Assembly: GCA_965199705.1 (NCBI GenBank)
Contig: OZ241359.1
Coordinates: forward strand, 2,666,001 to 2,730,000
DNA: 64,000 nucleotides
From: Azophilus sp965199705
GTDB taxonomy: Bacteria; Pseudomonadota; Gammaproteobacteria; Pseudomonadales; Azotimanducaceae
Direction: 5' to 3'
Within the stretch, counting starts at the first letter, position 1. Each line of letters begins with the position of its first letter. A program made the position numbers and the translations under genes. Positions 9,781-19,232 of the stretch are shown piece by piece. The notes beneath the pieces were generated by a model that did no database searches, was not told the DNA's origin, and saw only the letters and a list, made by a program, of their open reading frames with translations.

Positions 9781-11872
9781 CCCGGCCACTGCCGGGGCCC
9801 AGGGCCTGCCTGATACCCTGAAATCCGGGATTCAGAAGGCTTATCGAACTTGGTTGAACGCTCGCGGCTTCAAGCCCAGGCGCGGCCAGAGAGAGATGAT
9901 CGTGCAGGTTGCCAGAGCCTGCTTCGGTGACGGAACCTCATGCCTTGCCATCGAAGCCGGCACCGGCACCGGCAAGACGGCTGCCTACTGTCTTGCCGCA
10001 ATACCAGTCGCCAAGGCGCTGGAAAAGAAGATCGTCATCAGTACCGCAACGGTCGCTCTGCAAGAACAGATTCTGTTGCGCGATCTGCCGGACCTGCAAG
10101 AAAACGCCGGCCTCGAATTCACGCTTGGGCTGGCAAAGGGCCGGGCGCGCTACGTCTGCCTGAAACGCCTTGAGCAGATCGTGACGCCAGGCGGCCAGCT
10201 CGGGCTCGACGGCATGGACCAGGATCCGGCAGCCCCGTCGATCGTGCACTATCAGATGCAGAAGGCATTCGCAGCAGGCGATTGGAACGGTGAACGCGAA
10301 TCCTGGGCCGAGGGCGTTGCCGATACGCATTGGCTGCCGGTTACCATGGATCACAGAGGGTGCGCCAACCGGCGCTGCGACTTCTATCACCAGTGCCCAC
10401 TGTTCGTAGCGCGCAAGGCGCTCGGCGGCGTCGATGTAATCGTCGCCAACCACGACCTGTTGCTGGCCGACGCCAGTCTCGGTGGCAACGTCGTGCTGCC
10501 GCCGGCGGATGATGTCATTCTGATCGTGGATGAGGCGCATCACCTGGCAGACAAGGCGCGTCAGCACTTCAGCGCCTCCCTGCACTTGCGTGCTGCAGTC
10601 GCCTGGGCCGATCAGGCGAACGCCACGATGACAAGGGCAGCCGGCGCCTTGACTGATCTGTCTGCACTGCCGTCGCTGGCGCAAGGGTTCACGGCGCAGT
10701 GCCAGCTATTTGCCGAGCAGATCGGCAGCCTGTCCCTCCTGGCCGAGAACCTGCCCTTCGACGACAGATCCAGCGCTGACGGCGCCGTGTGCCGGTTTGC
10801 CTTCGGTCAGGTTGGCGCAGAACTGGCGGATTGGGCCGACGCCACTGGCGCACCGCTCAGTGAGGCAATCGTGCTTGGCAGCAAGGCTCTGGAGCAGTTG
10901 CGAGACGCAACCGATCGTGTCGATGCCCAGTCGAGAGACGACGAGACTGACAACTGGATGATTGCAATCAACCGGATGCTCGCCAGGGCCGAGGCCATGC
11001 AGCACCTGCTGGCGGACTACGCGAGCGCTGGATCAACGCCGGCAGCAGGCCAACCTCAGGCACGCTGGGTCAGCCGCACTGCGGAGGCGGACCTGCATCT
11101 GGAAACATCGCCCATAGAGCCAGCGCCCTTGCTGCAAAGGGCGCTCTGGTCGCGCTACTCGGCGGTGACAGCAACTTCGGCGACCCTGACGGCGCTCGGA
11201 CAGTTCGATCACTTTCTTGAGCAGAGCGGCCTGGATGCAAAGGCGGTCTGCATCCCCAGCCCGTTCGACTATCCCAACGTCGGCGTTCTCGCAGTGCCGG
11301 CCATGCGCTCAGACCCGCGCGATGCAGACCGGCACAGCGACGAAGTCGGTGATCTGCTGCCCGACCTGCTGGCCCAGGCGCGCAGTGCGCTCGTGCTGTT
11401 CACGTCCTGGAAGCAAATGCGCCGAGTGCGCACGCTGCTGGCAGGACGGGTTGAGGAGGAGGCGCTGCTCTTTCAGGGTGACAGTTCCAGGCAGGCCATG
11501 CTGACTCGCCACCGGACCCGAATCGACGCAGGCGAAGCCAGCTACCTCATGGGCCTGGCCAGCCTTTCGGAAGGCGTGGACCTGCCGGGCGACTACTGCC
11601 GGCACGTGGTGATCGTCAAACTGCCCTTCGCGGCGCCGGACAATCCCCTGGATCAGTCTATCGCCGAACGGGTCTCCGATCAGGGCGGCAATCCGTTCAT
11701 GGAGATTGCCGTTCCCGAGGTTTCACTCAAGCTGGTGCAGGCTTGTGGCCGGCTGATTCGGGACGAATCGGACCACGGACGCATCACCCTGCTGGACCGG
11801 CGGGTACTGACGCGCAACTACGGTGCGCTTCTGCTCGACGCCCTGCCGCCCTTTCGGCGGGAGTTGGGTTAA
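9761..11872 (+). CDS. dinG: ATP-dependent DNA helicase DinG
   Basis: Superfamily 2, XPD-like 5'-3' helicase of 703 residues (E. coli DinG is 716). Walker A is EAGTGTGKT; the DEAH box is at residues 257-260. Four cysteines (133, 201, 206, 212) have the spacing of the iron-sulfur cluster in DinG/XPD enzymes. C-terminal helicase motifs include ATSATL and QACGRLIRDESDHGR. It unwinds D-loops, R-loops and forked structures. The most likely start is TTG 9761, overlapping the antiporter gene by 20 bases; there is no nearby ATG that would keep the N-terminal helicase region. It converges on and overlaps the M16 gene by 4 bases. Confidence 0.92.
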   Translation: MPSSAPDPATAGAQGLPDTLKSGIQKAYRTWLNARGFKPRRGQREMIVQVARACFGDGTSCLAIEAGTGTGKTAAYCLAAIPVAKALEKKIVISTATVALQEQILLRDLPDLQENAGLEFTLGLAKGRARYVCLKRLEQIVTPGGQLGLDGMDQDPAAPSIVHYQMQKAFAAGDWNGERESWAEGVADTHWLPVTMDHRGCANRRCDFYHQCPLFVARKALGGVDVIVANHDLLLADASLGGNVVLPPADDVILIVDEAHHLADKARQHFSASLHLRAAVAWADQANATMTRAAGALTDLSALPSLAQGFTAQCQLFAEQIGSLSLLAENLPFDDRSSADGAVCRFAFGQVGAELADWADATGAPLSEAIVLGSKALEQLRDATDRVDAQSRDDETDNWMIAINRMLARAEAMQHLLADYASAGSTPAAGQPQARWVSRTAEADLHLETSPIEPAPLLQRALWSRYSAVTATSATLTALGQFDHFLEQSGLDAKAVCIPSPFDYPNVGVLAVPAMRSDPRDADRHSDEVGDLLPDLLAQARSALVLFTSWKQMRRVRTLLAGRVEEEALLFQGDSSRQAMLTRHRTRIDAGEASYLMGLASLSEGVDLPGDYCRHVVIVKLPFAAPDNPLDQSIAERVSDQGGNPFMEIAVPEVSLKLVQACGRLIRDESDHGRITLLDRRVLTRNYGALLLDALPPFRRELG

Positions 11873-14724
11873 CGCTTGAAGTCGGTGGGGCTTTCCAGCA
11901 AGTCCCCGCGAATGGGCACTTCGTCGTCGAATCGTCCGGTACTGTAGATGACCAGGCGCCTGTCCCAGGCAAGTTCCGCCAGACCGCGGAAAAAGGCCCG
12001 CATATTGGCCTTTGTCAGCGACTCGATGGCTTCGGCAAGCTGCTGATTCTGATCGAACTCAGTGAATCCGAGCGCCAGATCCCCCCACATCCGACTGCTG
12101 CGTGCGGCCAGGTTCTTGTCACGACTGGTCAGTTCGGCGATCAATCCAGCCTTCAGGGCATCGAATTCGGATTGCGGAAGCCGCTCGAGCGCCAACGCCC
12201 GATCGCCGAGAAAAGCCATGACCGCGTTTTCCAGAACCATGGTCGATTCCGTGGGGCTTTGCACTGCGAACGCCAGTCCTCCCCTGTCCTGATGCAACAG
12301 ATGACCCGAGAACACCTGATCGTCACCGCCAAGCTGTTGCTTGGCGCCCAACTCGGTAGAGAACGGCTGGCTCACCAATCGGTCGGCCAACCGGCTGCGC
12401 GCATGCGCCTTGATGCCAACTTCCTGATTCTGCAAGTACAAAACCAGGGCCGCATCCTGGTGATTGATCGATAGCGGCAGCAAAAAACTGTCACGCAGCA
12501 CGATCACAGTCGGCTGGAAGCGCTCCACAGACGCCAGCGGCGCCTGCTCCGCTACCTGGGCGATGATCTCCTGCGCATCCTCGGTGTCCAGATTGCCCGT
12601 CATGAGTGCTGTCAGCCCAACCCGGGCCAGCCGTTGCGTGCGCCAATCCACTACGTCGCCCTCGGTCAGGCGCGCACAGGTGCGGGCCAGTTCCCCTGGC
12701 GGCCAGATACTGCTTTGCAAGGACTGGGAAAGCGCGTCGTGCGTTTGCGTGATGGGCGGCTCGCTCGCCTGGTTACGCCAATAGCGAACCAGTCTGGCGT
12801 TCTGACGTACGAACCTGGAACGGTCAACCGGCGCGTTCATCAGGCCTTCAAGCACTTCTGAAAGCAGCAATTGCTGTTTGTCCGAGTAACCGCCAATGCT
12901 GATCAGATAACCGGCCGGCGCCGCCTCAAGGCTGTAGTGCATGCCGGCGAGCCGGGCCGGATACAGGCTGTCATTCAGGGCTTCCTTGACCAGTTCCAGA
13001 TAATTGATCGCCACAACCTGTTCCCGTCGGCCATCGAAACCGGCAGGCGTCTGCAACAGCAGGTAGAGGTTGGCTCTGGGCATCCCGAATTCCAGGTCCG
13101 TATCCAACCAGACTTCTGCATTGTCAATCGCCGACACCCGGTAGGGCGGCTGACCGTCATCCTCGACAAGCTCGGACAAGACAGCTTCGTCAGGCAGAAA
13201 CCGATTCGGCTGCGGCAGGGCAAAGGCGAATCGGACGTTGTCCACGGCGATGGGGCCGGGCTGCAAGCCATAGCGCGCCTCAAACCAGGGATCGGCCCGA
13301 TCTGTGTTGACGTCCTGCGACACTAGCTGCATGAGCACTTTGTCTGCCCGAAGCTGATCCAGATAGGCGCCGATCAGCTCGGGATCGAACTCGGTGAAGA
13401 GATAGGGGGCGCGCAGCAGATCGGGCGCCGGCAGCTCTCCCAAGAAGGGCGCCATTGAACTAACGAAGTTCTTCGCCGTGTCGTGCTCCAGGTAGCGGAA
13501 ATTCAGGCTGCCCATTTGCGCCTGTTCCTGATAGCGCCACTCGCTGGGCGGCTGCGACTTCAGGTAGTCGAGGAAAGCAAGAACTGCCGTCGAGACGCTG
13601 TCGATCTGGCCCACGCCGTCTTCAGTCAACTCAATGGAAACTTCAAGAACATCATGCGCATCATCCAGCGGCTGTACCGTCACGATCAGGGATTCGATCC
13701 AGCCGGCAGCGTACAGCGAGGAATAGAGTCCACCCGGCCCCTGATGCGCCAGCAAATTGGTGATGTAACGCATCGGTTTGCTGCGATAGTGCGGCTGTGT
13801 CGCCGGAATCGGAAAGCGATAGATCACCGAGCGCATTTCGCTCCGCGGCTTCATGTACACGGTGGCCGGCAATGCGCCCTCGGCATAGGGCGCTTCCGTC
13901 ACCTCGGCAGGACCAAGCCCGCGATTGATGATGTCTTCGAAAATCGACCGGGTTGTGGCTTCCAGTACATCCAGGGACTCGTTGCCATAAACGACCAGCC
14001 CCATCTGGTCGGCGGAATAACTGGATTCGAAGAAGCCGCGCAGGGCGCCGACCAGTTCATCCCCCGACAAGGCGTCAACACTGCCCATCCCGGACCTGGA
14101 CGCAGGGTGCTGAGGGTTCATCACGGCCTTGTTCACGGCCGCCAGGCGTTGCTGGTCGTCCCCGGACTGAAGCTGATAGTCGGAGCGGAAGGCCTTTGCT
14201 GCCTTTTCCACGGACTGCGGGTCCAGCAGTGGCGCAATGAAAAACTGGCCAAATCGATCCAGCGCCTCGCCAAAGTGCGACGCATCCACATCAAAGAAGT
14301 AACTCGTGTGATCGCCGGCGGTCTCGGCGTTGCCGGAACCGCCGTGTGCGGTCAGATACCCGGAAAACCCCTCCTCCTCCGGATACTTTTCTGTGCCGAT
14401 GAACGGTACGCGCGCGAAGACCTGGGCCAGGCCAGGGTGCGCTTCCGGTTCGTGATACGAGCCGCGATGCACGGTCATGGCGGCAGCCGCCTTTTCGCTT
14501 TCCGGGTGCGATACCAGCAGCACCGGCAGTTCATTGACGAGCTTCAGGTGGCGGTAGTCGCGTTCATCATTCGGGCCTTTCAGCACCAGCGTCGGATCCA
14601 GCGGCTCCGGCGCCGTCTCGCAACCCGCGAGACTCAGAAGCGTCAGAGCCAAAAGAAAGACTGGAAAGCGGGCGCGACCGGCGAATAGCGTACGTAGTTT
14701 TTTCGGATGGGACATGGCATTCAT
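11869..14724 (-). CDS. M16 (pitrilysin/insulinase) family lipoprotein, predicted catalytically inactive
   Basis: A 951-residue protein with the length and layout of a full pitrilysin-type M16 peptidase. It has a clear lipoprotein signal (FLLALTLLSLAGC, Cys35), so it should be attached to a membrane facing the periplasm. Downstream the family landmarks GTEKYPEEEGFSGYLTAHGG and the NAET...TSYFFDV region are well kept. The inverted zinc motif HxxEH, normally in GLAHFLEHMLFLGT, reads GLAQVFARVPFIGT here: Gln101, Ala104 and Arg105 replace His, Glu and His. I checked this in the DNA at 14401-14440. Without these residues no zinc peptidase activity is expected. The start ATG 14724 (or 14715) is chosen because of the signal peptide; the frame is open further upstream. 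Confidence 0.87.
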   Translation of the reverse strand: MNAMSHPKKLRTLFAGRARFPVFLLALTLLSLAGCETAPEPLDPTLVLKGPNDERDYRHLKLVNELPVLLVSHPESEKAAAAMTVHRGSYHEPEAHPGLAQVFARVPFIGTEKYPEEEGFSGYLTAHGGSGNAETAGDHTSYFFDVDASHFGEALDRFGQFFIAPLLDPQSVEKAAKAFRSDYQLQSGDDQQRLAAVNKAVMNPQHPASRSGMGSVDALSGDELVGALRGFFESSYSADQMGLVVYGNESLDVLEATTRSIFEDIINRGLGPAEVTEAPYAEGALPATVYMKPRSEMRSVIYRFPIPATQPHYRSKPMRYITNLLAHQGPGGLYSSLYAAGWIESLIVTVQPLDDAHDVLEVSIELTEDGVGQIDSVSTAVLAFLDYLKSQPPSEWRYQEQAQMGSLNFRYLEHDTAKNFVSSMAPFLGELPAPDLLRAPYLFTEFDPELIGAYLDQLRADKVLMQLVSQDVNTDRADPWFEARYGLQPGPIAVDNVRFAFALPQPNRFLPDEAVLSELVEDDGQPPYRVSAIDNAEVWLDTDLEFGMPRANLYLLLQTPAGFDGRREQVVAINYLELVKEALNDSLYPARLAGMHYSLEAAPAGYLISIGGYSDKQQLLLSEVLEGLMNAPVDRSRFVRQNARLVRYWRNQASEPPITQTHDALSQSLQSSIWPPGELARTCARLTEGDVVDWRTQRLARVGLTALMTGNLDTEDAQEIIAQVAEQAPLASVERFQPTVIVLRDSFLLPLSINHQDAALVLYLQNQEVGIKAHARSRLADRLVSQPFSTELGAKQQLGGDDQVFSGHLLHQDRGGLAFAVQSPTESTMVLENAVMAFLGDRALALERLPQSEFDALKAGLIAELTSRDKNLAARSSRMWGDLALGFTEFDQNQQLAEAIESLTKANMRAFFRGLAELAWDRRLVIYSTGRFDDEVPIRGDLLESPTDFKR

Positions 14725-14981
14725 CCTGATTGGGTCAAAGCTCGCGAGCATCCGGGCAGCCGGCCCGACGCGAGACACGGGCAACATTGACGGGGGGTGG
14801 TAGAGCAGATAGCACGACAGTGTTGGTGGCAACAGAAACTGCCTCGCTAGCAAATTGATACAGCGATGTTACATCAGAGAATGCCAGCCCGTATATTGCG
14901 GATAGGTTCAACACCTTCCAGTTCGGAATCGTGAGATCAGGCCAATCGCTCTGATCCACTGCCCTGTATTCAGCAGCGCTT

Positions 14982-16037
14982 TCAGCCGCGTCCCTCAGCG
15001 CCAACCTGAAGACGGGCGAGAAACTCTGCCTCGGCGTCACAGTCGATGATCCAGTCGCCCACCTCCGTCAGACGCTCTGCGTCGGTCTCCTCCCGGATCA
15101 CCGAGGCCAGGCGCTCAGCCGCTCGCTCGCCGAATTTGCGCCCCGCTTGCCGGCTTAGCTGCGCCCGCTGATCCGCTCGGGCTCTGGCCATTCCGCGGGC
15201 GGCGCCCCGCTCCATGCCCTTCTCAATGCCCTGCTCCAACCAAACTTCTTGTGCGGATGTCCAAACCAGGTGTCCTTTCATGACTTCAAACTCTCCCATG
15301 CCAGTGAATCGTTGCCGCCAGGCCTTTCGGTCCGACGGCCCCCAGGCTTCATCCGGCTCGACCGTCTCATCGAACCAGTCCAGCAACGCATCACGCAACC
15401 CCTCGTGCTCCGCCCCGCCCATGCGCTCCAGCAACTGATCCCGTAGCCGCTCCGGGTCCCGCGCAAGGGCGCCCTGATGCATTTCAATCTGCACCGTAAC
15501 TGCATTGTTGGCAGGCAAATCGTCAACCTTCATCCGCCCCATGTCAATCAGCGTGAATGTCGGCTCCGTGAACCTCGGTGCGCTCCGCTCGCCCTTGGGC
15601 GCCCACTTGCCCAGACTGGTTGACGCACGCCAACGCTTTACCCCGTTGTAGAGCACTATCGGGCGCAACCGCGGCCATCGCCGACCCGGGTCCAGCAGTC
15701 CGTGCGCCATCAAGTGTTGTCGAAGCAGGTTGGCGTAAGCATCCATGCGCAGCGGCATCCTGGCATCGCGACTGCTCTGAAACTCGATCAGGCTGATGAG
15801 GCTGCCGCCGTCATTCTGTCGGACCCGCCAGACACGATCAGCCCGGCGTTCCTGGAAGGCGTCGCTGATCCACTCGGCAGGCAGCCGCTCCAGGGTGCTG
15901 AAGTCGAGCGCCGCCGATTCCTCCTCCGGCAGCGCGACCTGCAACAGGTCCTGCACCATGAGTTTGAAATCGTAGAGGCGCTTGAAGGCGGCGTCGTGTC
16001 TGGCCCGCCTGCTGCGTTCGCTGTCTTGCTTTGCCAT
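14982..16037 (-). CDS. Rpn/YhgA-type putative nuclease (recombination-promoting nuclease family)
   Basis: A 351-residue protein of the Rpn (RpnA-E, YhgA-like, formerly transposase_31) family; characterised E. coli members are DNA endonucleases that promote RecA-independent recombination. Seen: the N-terminal RHDAAFKRLYDFKLMVQDLL typical of the family, SLISLIEFQSSRDARMPLR (the E-x-Q version of the PD-(D/E)XK core), YANLLRQHL, RPIVLYNG, and a C-terminal charged helix ending TEVGDWIIDCDAEAEFLARL. A second member lies at 60992-62122 and shares the C-terminal ERL-x-EVG-x-WII-x-C signature. Reads away from the M16 gene start by 257 bases. Confidence 0.82.
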   Translation of the reverse strand: MAKQDSERSRRARHDAAFKRLYDFKLMVQDLLQVALPEEESAALDFSTLERLPAEWISDAFQERRADRVWRVRQNDGGSLISLIEFQSSRDARMPLRMDAYANLLRQHLMAHGLLDPGRRWPRLRPIVLYNGVKRWRASTSLGKWAPKGERSAPRFTEPTFTLIDMGRMKVDDLPANNAVTVQIEMHQGALARDPERLRDQLLERMGGAEHEGLRDALLDWFDETVEPDEAWGPSDRKAWRQRFTGMGEFEVMKGHLVWTSAQEVWLEQGIEKGMERGAARGMARARADQRAQLSRQAGRKFGERAAERLASVIREETDAERLTEVGDWIIDCDAEAEFLARLQVGAEGRG

Positions 16038-16307
16038 GCGCCCATGTTGGCGCAGCAGCCAAGCCGAATTTGTGGGTTACGGCTGAAACATGCTTGCGAG
16101 ATTGGCCTACGTGGCGTCCGCATCCCATGGCGTGTTGCCGTCCTCATCCTGGGCATTGGTGCCTGCAAGAGCCGGGCTGTGCTCGAACCGCTGCCAACTG
16201 AACGATGGATGGTCTCAGTGTGGCGAAGCCGACCCTTGGCCCCCCAAATTCCGGGTGGGTGGAGTGGTGGTCAAAAGTCGCCGCAACTCCTCGCCATGGC
16301 CGACGAA

Positions 16308-19082
16308 TCATTCACGTCCCTTGACGGCTTCTGCCGGCAGCTGCGCCAGCGCCTGAAGCGCGGCGAAAAAACGCTCCCGCAGCGGGTCCAGTTCGGCTGG
16401 CTTTGGCCCGATACGACACCACTCGGCAACCAGTTCCCGAGGCTGGGCGCTGGCGCCCTGGGTCATGCGCTCGTTCAGTGTCTCGACCTGCAACGCCAGG
16501 CGCTGATCCGCATCTTCGGCCGGGGATTGCACGTCGGCATGAATCTCCGCCAGCAATGTCAGCCGAAGCAACTGGTCCGCAACTGACGGCAGCTCAACGC
16601 CCGCTGTGCACCCGGGCGCGCCACGCCCGGAAAACTCGTGGGTAACCGGCGGCAAGGGCTCGCCCGCTACCTCGGCCCGACTGACCAAGAGGTCCAGCGC
16701 CTTCAGGCGCGCCATGTCCTCGCGTTGCGCGGCTGCCCGGCGGGAGCGCAGCAACCCGGCCCAGGCTTCGGCAGCGGCATCGAAGCGCCGTTCGATCTGC
16801 CGTCTTGCTTGCGCCGACAATGAGATCTTCGCCAGTTCAGCGCGCAATCTGGCCGCCAGGGATTCGCCCTGCGCTGCCTCTGGCGCTTGCAGCGCATCTT
16901 CCAGGGTCGCACAGACCTGCTCGGCAGCCAGGCGCGCCGCCTGTTGTTGCTCGATGCTTCTCTGCCGTTCGGATTCGCGGGCAGCGAAAATCGCGTCCGC
17001 ATGTTGGCGGAACGCCTTCCAGAGCGGCTGGTCGGCGCCGCGCGCCACACTTCCGACCGATCGCCAGCGCTCTTGCAGGCCCTTGGCGGCCTCGATGCGC
17101 TCATCCAACGCCAGGCCACCGTCGGCGAGCGCGGCCATCTCCTCCACCAGGGACTGCTTCGCCTTCAGGTTGCGTTCACGCGCCTTCAGGATGTGAGCAT
17201 GAATTTCTGACTGTAGCGCTTCGAATTGCGTGGCGACCGGCTTGTCGGCTGCCCGATCCACCGGGTACAGCCCCCGCCATTCATTCCGCGCCTTGCGCAA
17301 TATGGCTTCGGCGGCGCGCATGTCGCCAGCTTTCCAGTCCGTATTTTGCACATAGCTTTGAAGCTGCTCGCAAATGGCCTGCCTTGCCCGCAAGTTGGCG
17401 CTGCGTTTCTCGGCTTGCTCGGCGTACCAGGCTCGACACGGCTCGAAGGCTTGGTCCGCCAGTTGATTGAACCGCTTTAGCTCACCATGCTCGCGCCCGG
17501 ATGCGGGCCTGCCCATCTGCCGCCATTCGGCGCGCAGGGTCTTGATTCTGGCCGCCTGATCCGGCGGCGAAAGCGGCTCTTCCGCGAGTTGCGACATCGC
17601 TTGAAGCAGTTCTGCCCGTCGTGGCGCCGTGGCATACGTCTGCCAGCTTTGCCATTCCTTGATGCGCGAGGCGCTCTCGGTCAGGGTTCGGCCATGTTGC
17701 GCGGCACGGGATTCCGGCAGAGACCGGGCAAGCTGTCTGGCGCTGACGAGCAGCTCCGAGGCCGCCTGCAAGTGGCCTTGCTCCAGGTTGGCGGACAGCA
17801 TGGCAACCTGCTCCGCCAGACTATCTGCGATGCGCGTCTGCTGTGCTTCGGCAGTTTGCCGGTAACGCTGCCAGGCCGCGAGTTGTTTCCGCGCAGTGCG
17901 CAAGACCTCAGGCGCTTCGGCCCAATCCGGCCAGCGGAGCGCTGCCATCCGTCGCTCGATCGTCTTCCTGATTCGCTCGCCGCTGTCGAGCGATCGCCAC
18001 AGGGCCTGCCACTGCTCTGACGACTCTGGCCAATCGTCCGCCGCTTGCGGCGTCGTCAGGCTGGGCCAGCCTTGCTGTTGAAGACGTCTGTCAGCCGCAA
18101 CGAGTGCCTGATAGCGGTGACTTACCTGCTCAAATACGGCGTGCTCGGCGGCCCTGGGAGGATGCTTATCCGCCTCTGCCAACCACTGCCTGGTGAGACT
18201 GTCGCGCTGCTCGCGCAAGGCGTCCAATGGCGCCCCCACCGCCAACTGCTCGCCAAGGCGGGCAAAGGCGTCTGCGAGGGCCGCAAAACCCGGCCCCCGC
18301 TTCGGTGTCGGCAGCGGCGCCAGAGATTGCGCCACCAAGGCTCGCCAAGCGCCGAGATCGGGCGGCTGGACGCCAAATTCGGACAGGGCGCCGGCCTGCT
18401 GCTCGATGCGGTCGCAACACGCCGCAAGTTGCTTTTGCAGGTAGCGGACGCGAGCGCCCGATCCCCGACCCTGATCACTGCGGCCGAGGGCAGCGGACAA
18501 CTCCTGCGCTCGCGCCATGTGCTCGGCGCTGGCGTGCTGCGCCTCGCGCAGCCGGCGAACTTCCTGCCGCGCCATGCGGTTGACGCCCTTGTCACGGCTG
18601 CGGGTCAGTTTTTCCAGGGCGCTCAAGGCCGCTTCGCCGGACAACCGGAGGCGCGGCAACAAGGCAGCGCGCAACGGTTGTGGACAACACGCATAGAGCG
18701 TCGCCAGCTCCTTCGAATCTTCTGCCATGGATATCAATGCGATGGCCGATTCGGCGTCTCTTGCCCGACGCATCCGCGCCTTGCGGATGAGCGCGTGGTC
18801 GCTCGGCGCCGGCAGGTTGGCCAGGCGCTCGGCGGCCGCCTCGGCCAGCCGGGGATCAGAAAGCAGGCGGCGCAACTGCGGCAGGTCGTCCAGTTTGCCG
18901 ATGGCCGCGACGCGCACCGCCGGGTCCGTGTCTGTCTCTGCGCAGACCAGCAGTCTCGGTTGACTCCTGCTCAGCGCCTTGCCGGAAAGGCGCGCTATCG
19001 CATCCAGGCGCTGCCTGGCGTCAGCCGAGGCCAGCAGGTCGGAGCGCCTGAACAACCTTGCCCAGATTGCCTTCGCCGCCAT
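16308..19082 (-). CDS. DUF349 domain-containing protein
   Basis: A 924-residue, Ala/Arg/Gln-rich, mostly helical protein. The N-terminal quarter looks HEAT-like (DPAVRVAAIGKLDDLPQLRR, AAAERLANL). Several DUF349-type units follow, recognisable by the W(R/K)xxG pattern and the following FRxxxDAxF helix, for example ERWRSVGSVARGADQPLWKA and AEWRQMGRPASGREHG. Proteins of this architecture are common in Gammaproteobacteria. No biochemical function is established to my knowledge and none is proposed here. The 270 bases between it and the Rpn gene show no gene. Confidence 0.8.
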   Translation of the reverse strand: MAAKAIWARLFRRSDLLASADARQRLDAIARLSGKALSRSQPRLLVCAETDTDPAVRVAAIGKLDDLPQLRRLLSDPRLAEAAAERLANLPAPSDHALIRKARMRRARDAESAIALISMAEDSKELATLYACCPQPLRAALLPRLRLSGEAALSALEKLTRSRDKGVNRMARQEVRRLREAQHASAEHMARAQELSAALGRSDQGRGSGARVRYLQKQLAACCDRIEQQAGALSEFGVQPPDLGAWRALVAQSLAPLPTPKRGPGFAALADAFARLGEQLAVGAPLDALREQRDSLTRQWLAEADKHPPRAAEHAVFEQVSHRYQALVAADRRLQQQGWPSLTTPQAADDWPESSEQWQALWRSLDSGERIRKTIERRMAALRWPDWAEAPEVLRTARKQLAAWQRYRQTAEAQQTRIADSLAEQVAMLSANLEQGHLQAASELLVSARQLARSLPESRAAQHGRTLTESASRIKEWQSWQTYATAPRRAELLQAMSQLAEEPLSPPDQAARIKTLRAEWRQMGRPASGREHGELKRFNQLADQAFEPCRAWYAEQAEKRSANLRARQAICEQLQSYVQNTDWKAGDMRAAEAILRKARNEWRGLYPVDRAADKPVATQFEALQSEIHAHILKARERNLKAKQSLVEEMAALADGGLALDERIEAAKGLQERWRSVGSVARGADQPLWKAFRQHADAIFAARESERQRSIEQQQAARLAAEQVCATLEDALQAPEAAQGESLAARLRAELAKISLSAQARRQIERRFDAAAEAWAGLLRSRRAAAQREDMARLKALDLLVSRAEVAGEPLPPVTHEFSGRGAPGCTAGVELPSVADQLLRLTLLAEIHADVQSPAEDADQRLALQVETLNERMTQGASAQPRELVAEWCRIGPKPAELDPLRERFFAALQALAQLPAEAVKGRE

Positions 19083-19121
19083 GACACTAGCCCGAACGCC
19101 AACGATCCCTGTACCGCCGGT

Positions 19122-19153
19122 CGGCGGCGCTGATGGCCGACGCAGCGCCGCCG
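19122..19153. repeat. GC-rich perfect hairpin between crotonase and DUF349 genes
   Basis: An 11-base-pair inverted repeat (CGGCGGCGCTG / CAGCGCCGCCG) with a 10-base loop. It lies in the 150-base gap after the crotonase stop and before the DUF349 start, both on the minus strand. It could slow or end transcription, but no T-run follows on either strand, so it is not a standard intrinsic terminator. Confidence 0.5.
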
Positions 19154-19232
19154 GAGCGCCGGTTGACGCGCCGCCGGACTTCTACCCGGCCCTCTGCACA
19201 ATACCTGCCGGCCTGGTGCATCGATCAATCGA

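Noticed and set aside
14735..15040. Minus-strand gene between the M16 and Rpn genes
   Set aside because: No ribosome-binding site or motif; its first part overlaps the end of the Rpn gene in another frame and the remainder has no family similarity.
19122..19153. Intrinsic terminator after the crotonase gene
   Set aside because: The hairpin is strong, but neither side has a T-run, so I list it only as an inverted repeat.
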